NCBI GenBank assembly: GCA_937988885.1
Contig: CALKHR010000102.1
Coordinates: 1-58,491 of the forward strand
DNA length: 58,491 bases
Source of the DNA: an uncultured Roseiflexaceae bacterium
Lineage (GTDB): Bacteria; Chloroflexota; Chloroflexia; Chloroflexales; Roseiflexaceae
Direction: 5' to 3'
The position numbers were made by a program, and so were the translations under genes. Below the pieces are notes generated by a model. That model searched no databases, was not told where the DNA came from, and saw nothing but the letters and a program-made list of their open reading frames with translations. This document shows, piece after piece, positions 43,327-52,237 of the stretch (positions are counted from its first letter, which is position 1; each line of letters starts with the position of its first letter).

Positions 43327-44490
43327 TTAATCGAGAGGTAGCGTGGCGCGCACGGTTACGCCGCCATGTTCGGTGTCGAACACATCGAGGCGACCGCCTA
43401 ACTCGGCCAGACGGTAGTGCATAGCGCGAAGCGCGTGGAGGCCAGGACGTTCGTAGCTGCCATCTTGCAGCCCTACGCCATCGTCCTGAAGCATCAGAAC
43501 CACGGATGCAACATCGTAGCGCAGCGTGCAGGTGAGATGCGTCGCCTGCGCGTGTTGTTGCACATTGAGCAATACTTCTTGGACAAGCCGTATCAGCACT
43601 TGTTGTTGCGCAATGTGCAGTTTGCGCGGTCGCCCCAGCGTGACCACACGGCTGGTTGCCCCGTTGTGCTGCTCAAAGCGCAACACTAGCAGATCGATCA
43701 CCTCGGTGAGATCCATGTTGGCGGATGGGAAGGGCGTGAACAACAGGCGGCGCAGCTCCTCGACGCTCGGCTCGACGGCCCGCACGCGGGTGGCCTGCAG
43801 GGCCAGCAGCCTCTCGCCGAATTCATCGGTGCTGTGGGTGTGTAGTTTGCGCTCGATCGGCATAAACCGTAGCGGATCGGTGAGTTGGTTGCGTTGTTGC
43901 AAGTTGCTGCTCGACGTGTTGCGCTGATGGTGGTTTTGCTGGCGGCGACGGGCACTCCACTGTCGGACGCGCTCGATCACTAACGAGAAACAGGCGCCAA
44001 ACAGAGGCGGGATCACCATCATCGCCAGGAGATTGAGCCATTGCCGGTCGCTGAGATCGTTGCTGAACGGCTGCACCGAGAATTGCGCAAGCCGATCCAT
44101 CGTGACGAACGCCAAACCCGCGAGCAGGCCACCGCGCCACCCGAACTGCAAGCTGGGCAGGATCACGCAACTGTAGGCGAACGGCAGGAACAACCAGGTA
44201 TTTGCCTCACCTACCGATGGTTGATAGGCGATATACAGGAGCACCATCGAGACAAGGACATCGAAGGCGAGGAGTGTCGGGGTGCGGCGTGTGGCTCGTA
44301 CGTAGGGTTGGGCAAAGAGGGTGAAAGGAATATTCAGTAAACCACCGGTGATGAGCGCCCAAATGTAGGTGTCTGAACTCGTCCCCCAAAACCACGGTAA
44401 TGTAGCTATCGCCCATGTGAGCCAGCGGTAGCCGAAAAAGATTACATGATCCGCAAGCCAAACGCTTGGATGCTGGCGTGTCCCATTCAC
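43327..44490 (-). CDS. Membrane sensor kinase-like protein without a phospho-acceptor His
   Basis: The 387-residue protein starts at GTG 44490 behind GAGGG. About six membrane segments fill residues 10-180. A polar linker and a helical region follow, then a C-terminal HATPase domain with the N-box EVLLNVQQHAQA, DDGVGL and GGRLDVFDTEHGG-V. This is the NarL-type (HisKA_3) plan, but the expected H-box with its phosphorylated His is not present in the helical region. No response regulator is adjacent. It may act through a partner kinase or bind ATP only. Confidence 0.7.
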   Translation of the reverse strand: MNGTRQHPSVWLADHVIFFGYRWLTWAIATLPWFWGTSSDTYIWALITGGLLNIPFTLFAQPYVRATRRTPTLLAFDVLVSMVLLYIAYQPSVGEANTWLFLPFAYSCVILPSLQFGWRGGLLAGLAFVTMDRLAQFSVQPFSNDLSDRQWLNLLAMMVIPPLFGACFSLVIERVRQWSARRRQQNHHQRNTSSSNLQQRNQLTDPLRFMPIERKLHTHSTDEFGERLLALQATRVRAVEPSVEELRRLLFTPFPSANMDLTEVIDLLVLRFEQHNGATSRVVTLGRPRKLHIAQQQVLIRLVQEVLLNVQQHAQATHLTCTLRYDVASVVLMLQDDGVGLQDGSYERPGLHALRAMHYRLAELGGRLDVFDTEHGGVTVRATLPLD

Positions 44491-44791
44491 AATGACCCTC
44501 GTATAGGATGGGTGGGGGAAGTAAATAACAACACCTTCTGAACGTGTCGTATAGTGTAGCAGAAAGCGGAGGGCAGGGCAAGGATTATAGCCATCTTTTC
44601 AGCAAGCAATATGAAAATCCCGTCCTGCGCTGTGTTCTTTGTGTAAGAGCGATCAATGGCGTGGATAGGGCGATTTTTGTGTGATGAGATGCTCTTGCCC
44701 TGTCCACACGCGCGTTTCGGTGCATAGTACGGTTTTTGGTGTAAAGGATCCCTTGGTCTAGTTGGTCTGCGGCACTATTCGGGTAGGCATG
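44491..44791. other. Intergenic region
   Basis: About 300 bases lie between two minus-strand genes. It carries the kinase upstream region near 44500-44570. No other gene is seen. Confidence 0.4.
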
Positions 44792-44817
44792 AAAAAGGGA
44801 AGCGATGGACGCTTCCC
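44792..44817 (-). terminator. Terminator of the envelope gene run
   Basis: GGGAAGCG and CGCTTCCC flank ATGGA; on the minus strand the stem runs into TTTTTC, 26 bases after the coiled-coil gene. Confidence 0.8.
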
Positions 44818-44842
44818 GTGATGCCTGTATGGTCGTTGCGGG

Positions 44843-45598
44843 TTAGGGCGTTGGGCTTGGTGTTGCGCTCGCCCGAGGTGTCGTGGTTGGCCGTGGCGTC
44901 GGTGAGGTGGCCGTGTCGGTCGGCTCCTCCGTCGGTTCCTCAGTCAGCTCCTCGTCGATCGACTCGCTCGGCTCCTCGGCGGTGGGTGTGGGTGTCGGCT
45001 GCGCGGTGGGGGTTGGGGTCGATGGTAAGGGTGACCCTTCCTGGAGATCCAACGCGGTATCCTCCGCGATATCGCTGAGGCGCGACAAGAAGCGCTCGAT
45101 GCGCTCGGAACGCATTCGCAGGGTAGTGATCAACTCCGCGCGGCCCGCCTCGGTGGTGGCGAACAGCATAACCATGTCGCGGCTGTCGCGCGCTTCGGCC
45201 ACCACCGTCGCGTTCTGGCGTGCAGCCGCCTCCAACTCGGCGCGCAACGTATCGAGCGCGAGTTGCTGCTGTTGCAGTTCGTCGATCGTTTCGCGGTTGA
45301 CATCGGACAATCGTGCGATGTTCGACACTTGCGTCTGCATCAGGCTGTTCTCGGCCCGTAGTTCGGCGTTGAGCGTTTCGGCGGTGGCGATCCGATCGCG
45401 CAGGGAATTGATCTGGTTTGGCGTCTGCAACAGGTAGATATACCCGAACAGCGTGCCAGCCAGCGAGAGCGCTGTGGTGATCAGAATCACCAGCAGCGCG
45501 CTAAGCATTCGCCCAAAGCAGCCACCTCGTTGTTTGGCGGGTGGAGTTGGGGTATTGAGCACTTTAGTGGCATTCCCAGCATCAGCCGATTCGCTCAT
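44843..45598 (-). CDS. Single-pass membrane coiled-coil protein with Pro/Thr tail
   Basis: The 251-residue protein has a cytosolic N-terminus, one membrane helix at about residues 31-57, an outer coiled coil (60-185) and a tail rich in Pro, Thr and Glu (190-251). No catalytic domain is seen. The ATG overlaps the stop of the amidase gene (ATGA), so the two proteins are made together. A spacer or scaffold role at the cell envelope fits, perhaps helping localise or regulate the amidase. No family is recognised. Confidence 0.75.
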   Translation of the reverse strand: MSESADAGNATKVLNTPTPPAKQRGGCFGRMLSALLVILITTALSLAGTLFGYIYLLQTPNQINSLRDRIATAETLNAELRAENSLMQTQVSNIARLSDVNRETIDELQQQQLALDTLRAELEAAARQNATVVAEARDSRDMVMLFATTEAGRAELITTLRMRSERIERFLSRLSDIAEDTALDLQEGSPLPSTPTPTAQPTPTPTAEEPSESIDEELTEEPTEEPTDTATSPTPRPTTTPRASATPSPTP

Positions 45599-48066
45599 GG
45601 CAGGTCCTCCGGCACACCCGATGATGTCGCCCCACCTCGGCTAGTTGGGCTGCGTGGGTCGTTCGGGAACAGTGAGCGTTCAGCCACAATGGGTTGGGTG
45701 GCCCGCACCGTCGCGCCGATCGCGGTTTGATCTGGGAACAGTTGGTGCACCGCCATCGTGTACCGCGAACTGCCGGGCATCACGATCGATTCGGTCTGCT
45801 TGGTGCCATTCGCCAAGATAAACTCCACCTCGACTCGCGCCTGGTTCTTGTTCGGGTTGCTGAGCAGCAAATACTCCTGGAACTCGCCAGTGGTGCGACC
45901 ATCGGCGAAGCGCCAAGTGTAGGCGGGCGACATTGCGCCAGCCGTTGCAGTGCCCAGGCTGCGGTCGTTCCAGTACATCGCTCGCTCCGCTGCGATCAGG
46001 CGGTCGGCCTCCACCGTGGTGGCGACACCGAGATCGGGCACCACCTCATTCACATTGATCGCGAGGCGCGTGTTCGGCGGGATCGCGTAGCGCCGCGTGA
46101 GCGTCGTGCCATCGGGCGTGAGGAACGTGACCGCCGTGTTGGTGGGCTGATTGTTGGGGTTCAGCACCAACACCCACATCTGGAAGGGCGATTGTGTGGT
46201 GCCCTCGGCGAAGTACCAGCGCCGCGAGAGCGACACCACACCCGATGTGGTCGTGACGCCGCCGCTGTTGAGGCTGCTGTTCTCGCCGAAGATCATCGTG
46301 CGTTCGGCGATGATCGGCTCGGTCGCGATCACGCGGGCGCCGAAGCGGGTTGCTGGGAAGCGCTCTTCTCGCTGTTCGATCTGGCCGTTGTTGAGTTGGT
46401 AGGTCGAGAGCACCGTCGCATCGGCGACCGCCACCACGCTGCGCTGGAGCGGCGGGATACGCACCGTCTGTGAGATCTGCTGCAAGGTTTGCGTAGTTGG
46501 CCTGGTGGCGGCGATCGTCTCCTGCAAATAGGTGATCGTCGCGCTCACCTCGACCGGCTGCGGGTTGAACAAGATCAAGAAGGTCTTGTTCTGCTCATCG
46601 ACAGCGCCCTCGGCGAAGTACCACACCCGCGATGGGCGGTCGATGCCCGGGCCAGCTGTGATGTCGGTGCTGAAGTCCATCAGGCGCTCGGCCACGATCG
46701 GGGCGTTGGCTTCGATGATCGCAGGAACATCGGTGGTATCGCTAAACACGCTATTGATCAGCAACTCGGCGCGTCCACCAGGCTCAATCGTCGCGGTGCG
46801 CTCCACGGTCGGGCCGGGCTGGCGCAACAGCTTGAATGTCACGTTGGCTGGCGTGCTGCCGGGGTTGAGAACCGATAAGCGTTCGGAGTAATCGTGGACA
46901 TTGCCCTCGGCGAAGTACCAGCGCGCTCGCACCGTGGCTTGGTCGGCGCGTGTGCGCAGCGAGCCGATCAGGTCGCGCAGGGCTTGCGATGGGTCGGCGG
47001 CCTCGCCGACGGCATCGGCGTGAGTGGTGATGTTCGGGCGCGTGACCGTGGCGTTGGTGCTCGTGGTAAACGTGTGTTCACCCAGCGGCGCGATCCCATA
47101 CGCCTCGCCGAGCCAGGCCATCAGACCGACCAGGGCGTCCTGTTGGGCGGCGGGAGGCGTGCCATTGCCGATCAACGCGACATGCACCACCGAATCGCCA
47201 CCTGCCAAACGGGCGACAGCGGCGGTTGGGCCGCCCGTGCGGCCTTCGTAGATCACGCCCTGCTGGTCGATCAAGAAATGGAACGGCACATCGCTCCAGC
47301 CCAACACCTCGGTGTTGAAGGCAGCGAGCGCACGCAGGATGGGCAGTGGCGCTTCGACATTATTGCCGCCCAACTGGTGCAGCAGAATGCCGCGCGGCGT
47401 TTGGCGAGCGATCTGCGTATCGATGGCGGGCGCCCAATCGCTGCGCTGGATGATCAGCGGCAGTGGCGTGAGCGTCGCCGCACCGTACGGCGCGGGAACT
47501 GGCGTCAGCCCATCGGGTTGGCTCGCGCCAGCAGTGCTATCGATATAGCTGAAGGTGATCTCGCTAATGACCGGCGATGCGTTGGCAACGGTCGTTCTGA
47601 AGATAGCGCGGAATTCCAGAAACTCCGAATTGGTGGGGAACATTACGACCGATTCGATCGTTTGCGCACCATCATCGGTTTCCGAGCGAGCATCACCAGC
47701 ATGAAGCGGTTGCCAGTCGCTCAGTTCGTCGGGGGTGGGGCCGCCCCGCACCTCAAGGCGCAGAGTTGTCGCTGCCGGAACCTCAGCGCGCCACACGGCA
47801 CCAAGCGCATTGAATGGGAACTCGGTTTTGAGCAGGCCCGTGTCAAAGGTGCCCTCGGGTTGATTCTCCCCAAGCCGTAGCTCACCATCATCGTTGTTTG
47901 TTACGATCAGGTGCTCGCGCCTGCCGCTATCCCATTCACCAGTAGTGCTGAAACGGATTTGTTGGATTCGTGGTGTTGATGTCTGAGCCGCTAGGTTCGG
48001 TGCCTGGGAGAGACCCACTACACCGCTTAGCGCCACCAGTACAACCAGCAGCAACGTGCGTCGCAT
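45595..48066 (-). CDS. Secreted PGRP/amidase-2 protein with WYFAEG repeats
   Basis: The 823-residue protein starts at ATG 48066 behind GGGAG and has a signal peptide. An N-terminal beta domain (35-190) is followed by a peptidoglycan-recognition/N-acetylmuramoyl-L-alanine amidase domain (205-365). Candidate zinc ligands are His in LLHQLGG and the His and Asp of THADAVGEAAD. The rest consists of four repeats of about 110 residues, each opening with RWYFAEG, VWYFAEG, RWYFAEG or TWRFADG. The repeats look like adhesive or wall-binding beta modules. It probably trims or binds peptidoglycan. Confidence 0.85.
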   Translation of the reverse strand: MRRTLLLVVLVALSGVVGLSQAPNLAAQTSTPRIQQIRFSTTGEWDSGRREHLIVTNNDDGELRLGENQPEGTFDTGLLKTEFPFNALGAVWRAEVPAATTLRLEVRGGPTPDELSDWQPLHAGDARSETDDGAQTIESVVMFPTNSEFLEFRAIFRTTVANASPVISEITFSYIDSTAGASQPDGLTPVPAPYGAATLTPLPLIIQRSDWAPAIDTQIARQTPRGILLHQLGGNNVEAPLPILRALAAFNTEVLGWSDVPFHFLIDQQGVIYEGRTGGPTAAVARLAGGDSVVHVALIGNGTPPAAQQDALVGLMAWLGEAYGIAPLGEHTFTTSTNATVTRPNITTHADAVGEAADPSQALRDLIGSLRTRADQATVRARWYFAEGNVHDYSERLSVLNPGSTPANVTFKLLRQPGPTVERTATIEPGGRAELLINSVFSDTTDVPAIIEANAPIVAERLMDFSTDITAGPGIDRPSRVWYFAEGAVDEQNKTFLILFNPQPVEVSATITYLQETIAATRPTTQTLQQISQTVRIPPLQRSVVAVADATVLSTYQLNNGQIEQREERFPATRFGARVIATEPIIAERTMIFGENSSLNSGGVTTTSGVVSLSRRWYFAEGTTQSPFQMWVLVLNPNNQPTNTAVTFLTPDGTTLTRRYAIPPNTRLAINVNEVVPDLGVATTVEADRLIAAERAMYWNDRSLGTATAGAMSPAYTWRFADGRTTGEFQEYLLLSNPNKNQARVEVEFILANGTKQTESIVMPGSSRYTMAVHQLFPDQTAIGATVRATQPIVAERSLFPNDPRSPTSRGGATSSGVPEDLP

Positions 48067-48096
48067 ACGTATCTCCCGCAACGTACTATAGAGATC

Positions 48097-48136
48097 GCAA
48101 GAGGTAAAACGATCCGCGAATCATTTTACCTCTTGC
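48097..48136. terminator. 13-bp inverted repeat between DUF4015 and amidase genes
   Basis: GCAAGAGGTAAAA and its reverse complement flank 14 bases. The T-run lies inside the 3' arm, so termination may be partial. Confidence 0.5.
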
Positions 48137-48146
48137 TGTTCCAGGA

Positions 48147-50222
48147 TTATTCCGGCTTTACGGCACCGTTAAAGGCGCCTCTGTAGGCGTTGGCCGAATC
48201 GTAGAGCATCCAGCCGGCTGCTTTGCCGTAATCTTCAACGGCCTTGATCTGGGCGCGCACTTCGGCAGGACCGTACTCCACCACTCGGCTCCCCTGCCAC
48301 GGATCGGTGTGATCCTGCAGCCAGGGCCGAATGCGTCCGTAGGTGTTCTGGAAGAATTGATCGCTGGTTTCAAGTGAGCCGTAGATCACTTCGTAGGGGT
48401 GTGCGGTTGGGTTATCGAGATCGAGGTAGCCCGGCCACCAGAGCGACGGATACGGCATCGGGCAGACATAATCGGAGACCTCGGCGAGCAGTGATATATC
48501 CTGCGCGATCGTCAACGAGCGGTTCAGCATCACGCGCCCGAACACATCGACCGACATATACGCGCCAGCACCGTTGATCGCCTTGTGGGCCTCGCGGACG
48601 AATTCCGTGATCACCTCGAACATCCCGTCCTTATCGTTGACAGGATCGAGAGGAATAGAGAAGCCCAAGCGTTGATTGAACGTGGCGTGATCGCCATACC
48701 AATCGGGGAAGCGCACATAGTCGTAGTTGATCTCGTCGAAGCCCATTAACGCGGCCTCGATCCCCAACTGAATGTTGTAATCCCACACATTGCGGTTGGT
48801 CGGGTCGAGGTAGGCGTAGCGAATGCCAGGGCCGGGGTAATCGGCGTACACTTCGCCGGTCTGCAGGTCTTTGATGCCCCATTCGGGTCGCGCATCGGCC
48901 AGCACATTGTCGTGCGAGAACAGTTGGATACGGGCGATCGTGTAGATATTGCGCTTCTTCGCCTCTTCAAGGAAGGCGCGCATATCGACATAATCGCGTG
49001 CGGTGCCGAGTTCCTTCACGATCGGCACTTGCGAGTCGTAGTAGATCAAACCCAGATCGTCGCGCAGGTCCGACTTCAGGTCGACGACGATCGAATTCAA
49101 CTCGGTCTGATCGATCAGGTCGAGATACTCGCTGACATAGCCGAGGCCTGCCGAGGCGACCGCCGCTGTGATATAGAGCGATTTCGACTCGAACGGCTCA
49201 AGTTTGATCGTTTCTGGCACGCTACCGGGCTTCAACTCAAAAGTTGTTTTGAGATAGCCGGGCGCGAGCACCTGGATGTAGCCTTGCTCGGGGATGCCCT
49301 CAAGCTTAAAGGCGCCATCGGTCTGACCATCGATGCGTACGAAAGCGACGCTGGTGCTGTTCAGGTTCGGCGTCGCAATCACGGTCGCATGCGTGATTGG
49401 CTCATTTGTCGTCGCATCGACCAAGATACCCCGTAGCACGTCGGGCCGCAGGGCAGCATCGATCTGCGTGATCTGTTCGACCGGCTGCGTGAGTTCGGCG
49501 TAGCCATCGGCGCTGAACGTTACAGTAGCATCGGCTGGAACATTCTCCAGGCGGTACTTGCCCGAGGCATCGGTCGTGGTGCGGCTACTGCCAGCCTCCA
49601 CCACAGCGCCCTCGATCGGCTGTTGGGTATAGCTATCGATGATCGTGCCAACCAACACGTTTGGCCGTAACACCGCATCGAAAGTCGTGGTACGATTCAG
49701 GCTCTGCTCAAACGATTCGTAATCAGCAGCGCTGAAGGTGACTGTAAAACTCTCTGGCACGCCATCGAGTTTATAATTGCCATTGCTGTCGGTCGTAGCG
49801 CTGATGGTCTCGCTAGCCTTCACCAACGCGCCGGCCAACGGCTGATTGGTGTAGCTATCGACAACACGGCCCGTCAATGTGTTAGGGCGGATAGAGGCAT
49901 CGAGCGTGACAGCAGGTGGGGTTGGTTGCGCGAATTGAGGCTGTGTATTGAGTGCAATGCTGAATGGTTCGTAACCATCTGCTTGGACTTGAAGAACGTC
50001 CTCTTTCGACCAGTTGGGGAATTGATATTTACCACCTGTATCGGTATTGCTTGTTCGGTTCCCAAGAGTCAGCGAGGCTGCAGAAATAGGTTGACCTGTG
50101 TAGGCATCAGTAATGGTACCCTGCAGTGCTATTGGTGGCCCACCACATGCTGCCAAAATCGCGGTTAGAACAATGCCAAAAACTGCGATTGGCAGGTGTC
50201 GGGTTAATGAGCGCATGAGCAT
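48147..50222 (-). CDS. DUF4015 glycoside-hydrolase-like lipoprotein with four CarboxypepD-reg repeats
   Basis: The roughly 691-residue protein has a lipobox (ILAACGG). Four carboxypeptidase-regulatory-like repeats follow, at about residues 32-330 (LQGTITDAYTG, LTGRVVDSYTN, LVGTIIDSYTQ, LRGILVDATTN). The C-terminal DUF4015 barrel starts with LYITAAVASAG and has INSIVVDLK-type and FDEINYDYVRFP strands, with acidic residues placed as in glycoside hydrolases. It likely acts on a surface polysaccharide. Start 50222 or 50216 is uncertain, but 50294 is upstream of the promoter and can be excluded. Confidence 0.85.
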   Translation of the reverse strand: MLMRSLTRHLPIAVFGIVLTAILAACGGPPIALQGTITDAYTGQPISAASLTLGNRTSNTDTGGKYQFPNWSKEDVLQVQADGYEPFSIALNTQPQFAQPTPPAVTLDASIRPNTLTGRVVDSYTNQPLAGALVKASETISATTDSNGNYKLDGVPESFTVTFSAADYESFEQSLNRTTTFDAVLRPNVLVGTIIDSYTQQPIEGAVVEAGSSRTTTDASGKYRLENVPADATVTFSADGYAELTQPVEQITQIDAALRPDVLRGILVDATTNEPITHATVIATPNLNSTSVAFVRIDGQTDGAFKLEGIPEQGYIQVLAPGYLKTTFELKPGSVPETIKLEPFESKSLYITAAVASAGLGYVSEYLDLIDQTELNSIVVDLKSDLRDDLGLIYYDSQVPIVKELGTARDYVDMRAFLEEAKKRNIYTIARIQLFSHDNVLADARPEWGIKDLQTGEVYADYPGPGIRYAYLDPTNRNVWDYNIQLGIEAALMGFDEINYDYVRFPDWYGDHATFNQRLGFSIPLDPVNDKDGMFEVITEFVREAHKAINGAGAYMSVDVFGRVMLNRSLTIAQDISLLAEVSDYVCPMPYPSLWWPGYLDLDNPTAHPYEVIYGSLETSDQFFQNTYGRIRPWLQDHTDPWQGSRVVEYGPAEVRAQIKAVEDYGKAAGWMLYDSANAYRGAFNGAVKPE

Positions 50223-50273
50223 GAACCGTTCCGCTCCTAACGATAGAAATTCAAAAATAGATGTATCTAACGT

Positions 50274-50302
50274 ATCATAAAGGTTTGACAACACCTTGTC
50301 AA
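50274..50302 (-). promoter_or_regulatory. Consensus promoter with palindromic operator at the -35
   Basis: On the minus strand TTGACA and TATGAT are exactly 17 bases apart. The -35 lies inside the perfect palindrome TTGACAA-CACC-TTGTCAA (50285-50302), which also offers a TTGACA on the plus strand towards the oxidase gene. A repressor at this site could govern both directions. Confidence 0.65.
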
Positions 50303-50356
50303 GCGCCGCGATAGTGATGCTGTTGTTATTTTGATGTGTAAGGAGAAGTTTTTCGT

Positions 50357-51634
50357 ATGCCTACTACACGCCACTCGATCCTTCCAGACGAGCCACGCGC
50401 CATGCCCAGCTATTGGCACAACGATACCCTTGGAGAAGAGCTGCCGCCGCAAGAGCCTCCCGATGCGGTGGAGATCGCTGTGATCGGAGGTGGGCTGCTT
50501 GGCTCATCAACGGCGTATTGGTTGGCGCGGGCGGGCAAGTCGGTGGCGCTCTTCGAGGCGCGAACGTTGGCAGCGGGAGCAACTGGCCGCAACGGCGGAT
50601 TTATGGTGGAAGGGACCGCTGCTTCCTATCTTGAGGCGATCGCGCTTCACGGCCACGATGTCGCCCGCGCGGTGTGGGCGCTGACCCACGAGAACCGCGC
50701 CGTGTTGCGGCAACTCCTGGCCGACGAATCGATCGATTGCGATTACCGTGAGGTGGGCGATCTGCGGCTCGCATTGAGCGCCGAGGAGTACGAGCGGCAA
50801 CAACGTATCATCGCAGCCCTGCACGCCGACGGCTGGCAGGCGGAGTTGCTGGATCGTGCCCAGACACAAGAACATATTGGGGTAGAGCTCGGCCCGAGTA
50901 TCGTTGGCAGTGTCTTCGTGCGAGAGAACGGCCTGTTGCACTCGGCGCGCTTTGTGCATGGCCTTGCCAACGCGGCTCAGCGACACGGCGCGCAGATCTT
51001 CCAACGACAGCCCGTGCTCAAGATCGAGCAGAGCACGGCGGGTCTGCGCTTACACCTGCCGGAGCGCACTGTGACGGCGCAAGCTGTTGTGATCGCCGTC
51101 AATGCTTGGAGCGACCTGTTGGTGCGCGAGTTGCACAACCTGATCATCCCAGTGCGCGGTCAAGTGTTGGCCTACGCGCCGATCCGGCCCGTGTTCCGCT
51201 GTGGGATGCACGCCACGTTCATGCCGACGGGTGAATATTGGCAGCAGACGCCCGACGGCACGATTGTGTTGGGTGGCTGCCGCGCCATCGCGCTGAACCA
51301 GGATGTCGGCGTGCGCCAAGCCGTGCCCACTCGGGAGGTGCAGGCGGCGATCGAACACGTGCTCCCGCAACTCTTCCCCGCACTGAGCAACGAATTGCGC
51401 GTGGTGCAACGCTGGGCTGGCCTGATGGCCTTCACCTCCGATGCCTTTCCGATCGCGGATCGCGTGCCGGGGCTGGACAACGCCTGGGTGGTGGGTGGAT
51501 TCTCGGGGCATGGCATGCCGTTTGGTCTGCGCTTGGGCCAATTGCTTGCAGAAGCGGTGCAACTGGGCGAACGACCGCACGAACTCGAACCGTTCCGCTT
51601 AGATCGGCCCACCTTGAAGCCGTTGGCGCCTTAA
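50357..51634 (+). CDS. DAO-family FAD-dependent amino acid/amine oxidase
   Basis: The 425-residue flavoprotein has an N-terminal FAD fold (VEIAVIGGGLLGSSTAYWLARAG, with ATGRNGGFM covering the flavin contact) and the C-terminal return strand (DNAWVVGGFSGHGMPFGLRLG). This plan fits glycine, sarcosine or gamma-glutamylputrescine oxidases, which oxidise secondary or primary amines to imines with hydrogen peroxide. The substrate is not readable. It is divergent from the DUF4015 gene across a shared promoter region, and AAGGAG lies upstream of the ATG. Confidence 0.92.
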   Translation: MPTTRHSILPDEPRAMPSYWHNDTLGEELPPQEPPDAVEIAVIGGGLLGSSTAYWLARAGKSVALFEARTLAAGATGRNGGFMVEGTAASYLEAIALHGHDVARAVWALTHENRAVLRQLLADESIDCDYREVGDLRLALSAEEYERQQRIIAALHADGWQAELLDRAQTQEHIGVELGPSIVGSVFVRENGLLHSARFVHGLANAAQRHGAQIFQRQPVLKIEQSTAGLRLHLPERTVTAQAVVIAVNAWSDLLVRELHNLIIPVRGQVLAYAPIRPVFRCGMHATFMPTGEYWQQTPDGTIVLGGCRAIALNQDVGVRQAVPTREVQAAIEHVLPQLFPALSNELRVVQRWAGLMAFTSDAFPIADRVPGLDNAWVVGGFSGHGMPFGLRLGQLLAEAVQLGERPHELEPFRLDRPTLKPLAP

Positions 51635-51703
51635 CGCCACGTTCGGCTTGAGCAACCGTATGTGCTTACACACCTTTGGGTAGCCTTTCGCCGCCTGCTG
51701 CTA

Positions 51704-51712
51704 TGGTATACT
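51704..51712 (+). promoter_or_regulatory. Extended -10 promoter of the 110-residue gene
   Basis: TGG-TATACT lies 67 bases before the ATG at 51779. No strong -35. Confidence 0.4.
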
Positions 51713-51778
51713 GATGCCTCGAATGGCTCCTGTTACTTGAGGCAGCAGGTTCAATGACCGACCTGAAAAGGAACAACC

Positions 51779-52111
51779 ATGAATTTTTTACGACGACTGT
51801 TTGGTGGTGGCGCAGCATCCACCGATAGAGCGATTCACCTGTACGTGCGTTGTGATCGTTGTGGCTCGCCCGTCCATGTGCGTGTGGATTCGCGCAACGA
51901 TTTGCTGATCGACTATGGCGACGATGAGGAAGCGACAGGGTATCGGTTGATCAAAGAGATTATGGATTCGCGCTGCTTCCGGCTGATGCGCGCCGAGGTG
52001 CTCTATGATCGAGGTCGTCGGGAATTGAGCCGCTCGTTAGAGGGTGGCACGTTTATCACAAAAGAAGAGTACGAACAATTGCTTGCTCAACAATCGCAAC
52101 CTCGTTCGTAA
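51779..52111 (+). CDS. Small conserved-looking protein with one CxxC pair
   Basis: The 110-residue soluble protein begins MNFLRRLFGGG, which could form a short amphipathic anchor, and has a CDRC pair near residue 26 followed by a mixed alpha/beta region (HVRVDSRNDLLIDYGDD). A further Cys lies in DSRCFRLM, but no second CxxC completes a zinc ribbon within one chain. AAAGGAAC precedes the ATG. No family is recognised; nucleic-acid or metal binding is only a guess. Confidence 0.7.
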   Translation: MNFLRRLFGGGAASTDRAIHLYVRCDRCGSPVHVRVDSRNDLLIDYGDDEEATGYRLIKEIMDSRCFRLMRAEVLYDRGRRELSRSLEGGTFITKEEYEQLLAQQSQPRS

Positions 52112-52237
52112 CTCTGAAACGTTCTTCGATTGCCAAACGTTTAAAAAGTATAAATCGTTGGCAATATGGTCTGAACCAAGCGAACAGGTTGTCTCTTATT
52201 CGCCTCGTTTAGTTCTAGACTCTGAAGGAGTTCTCTC

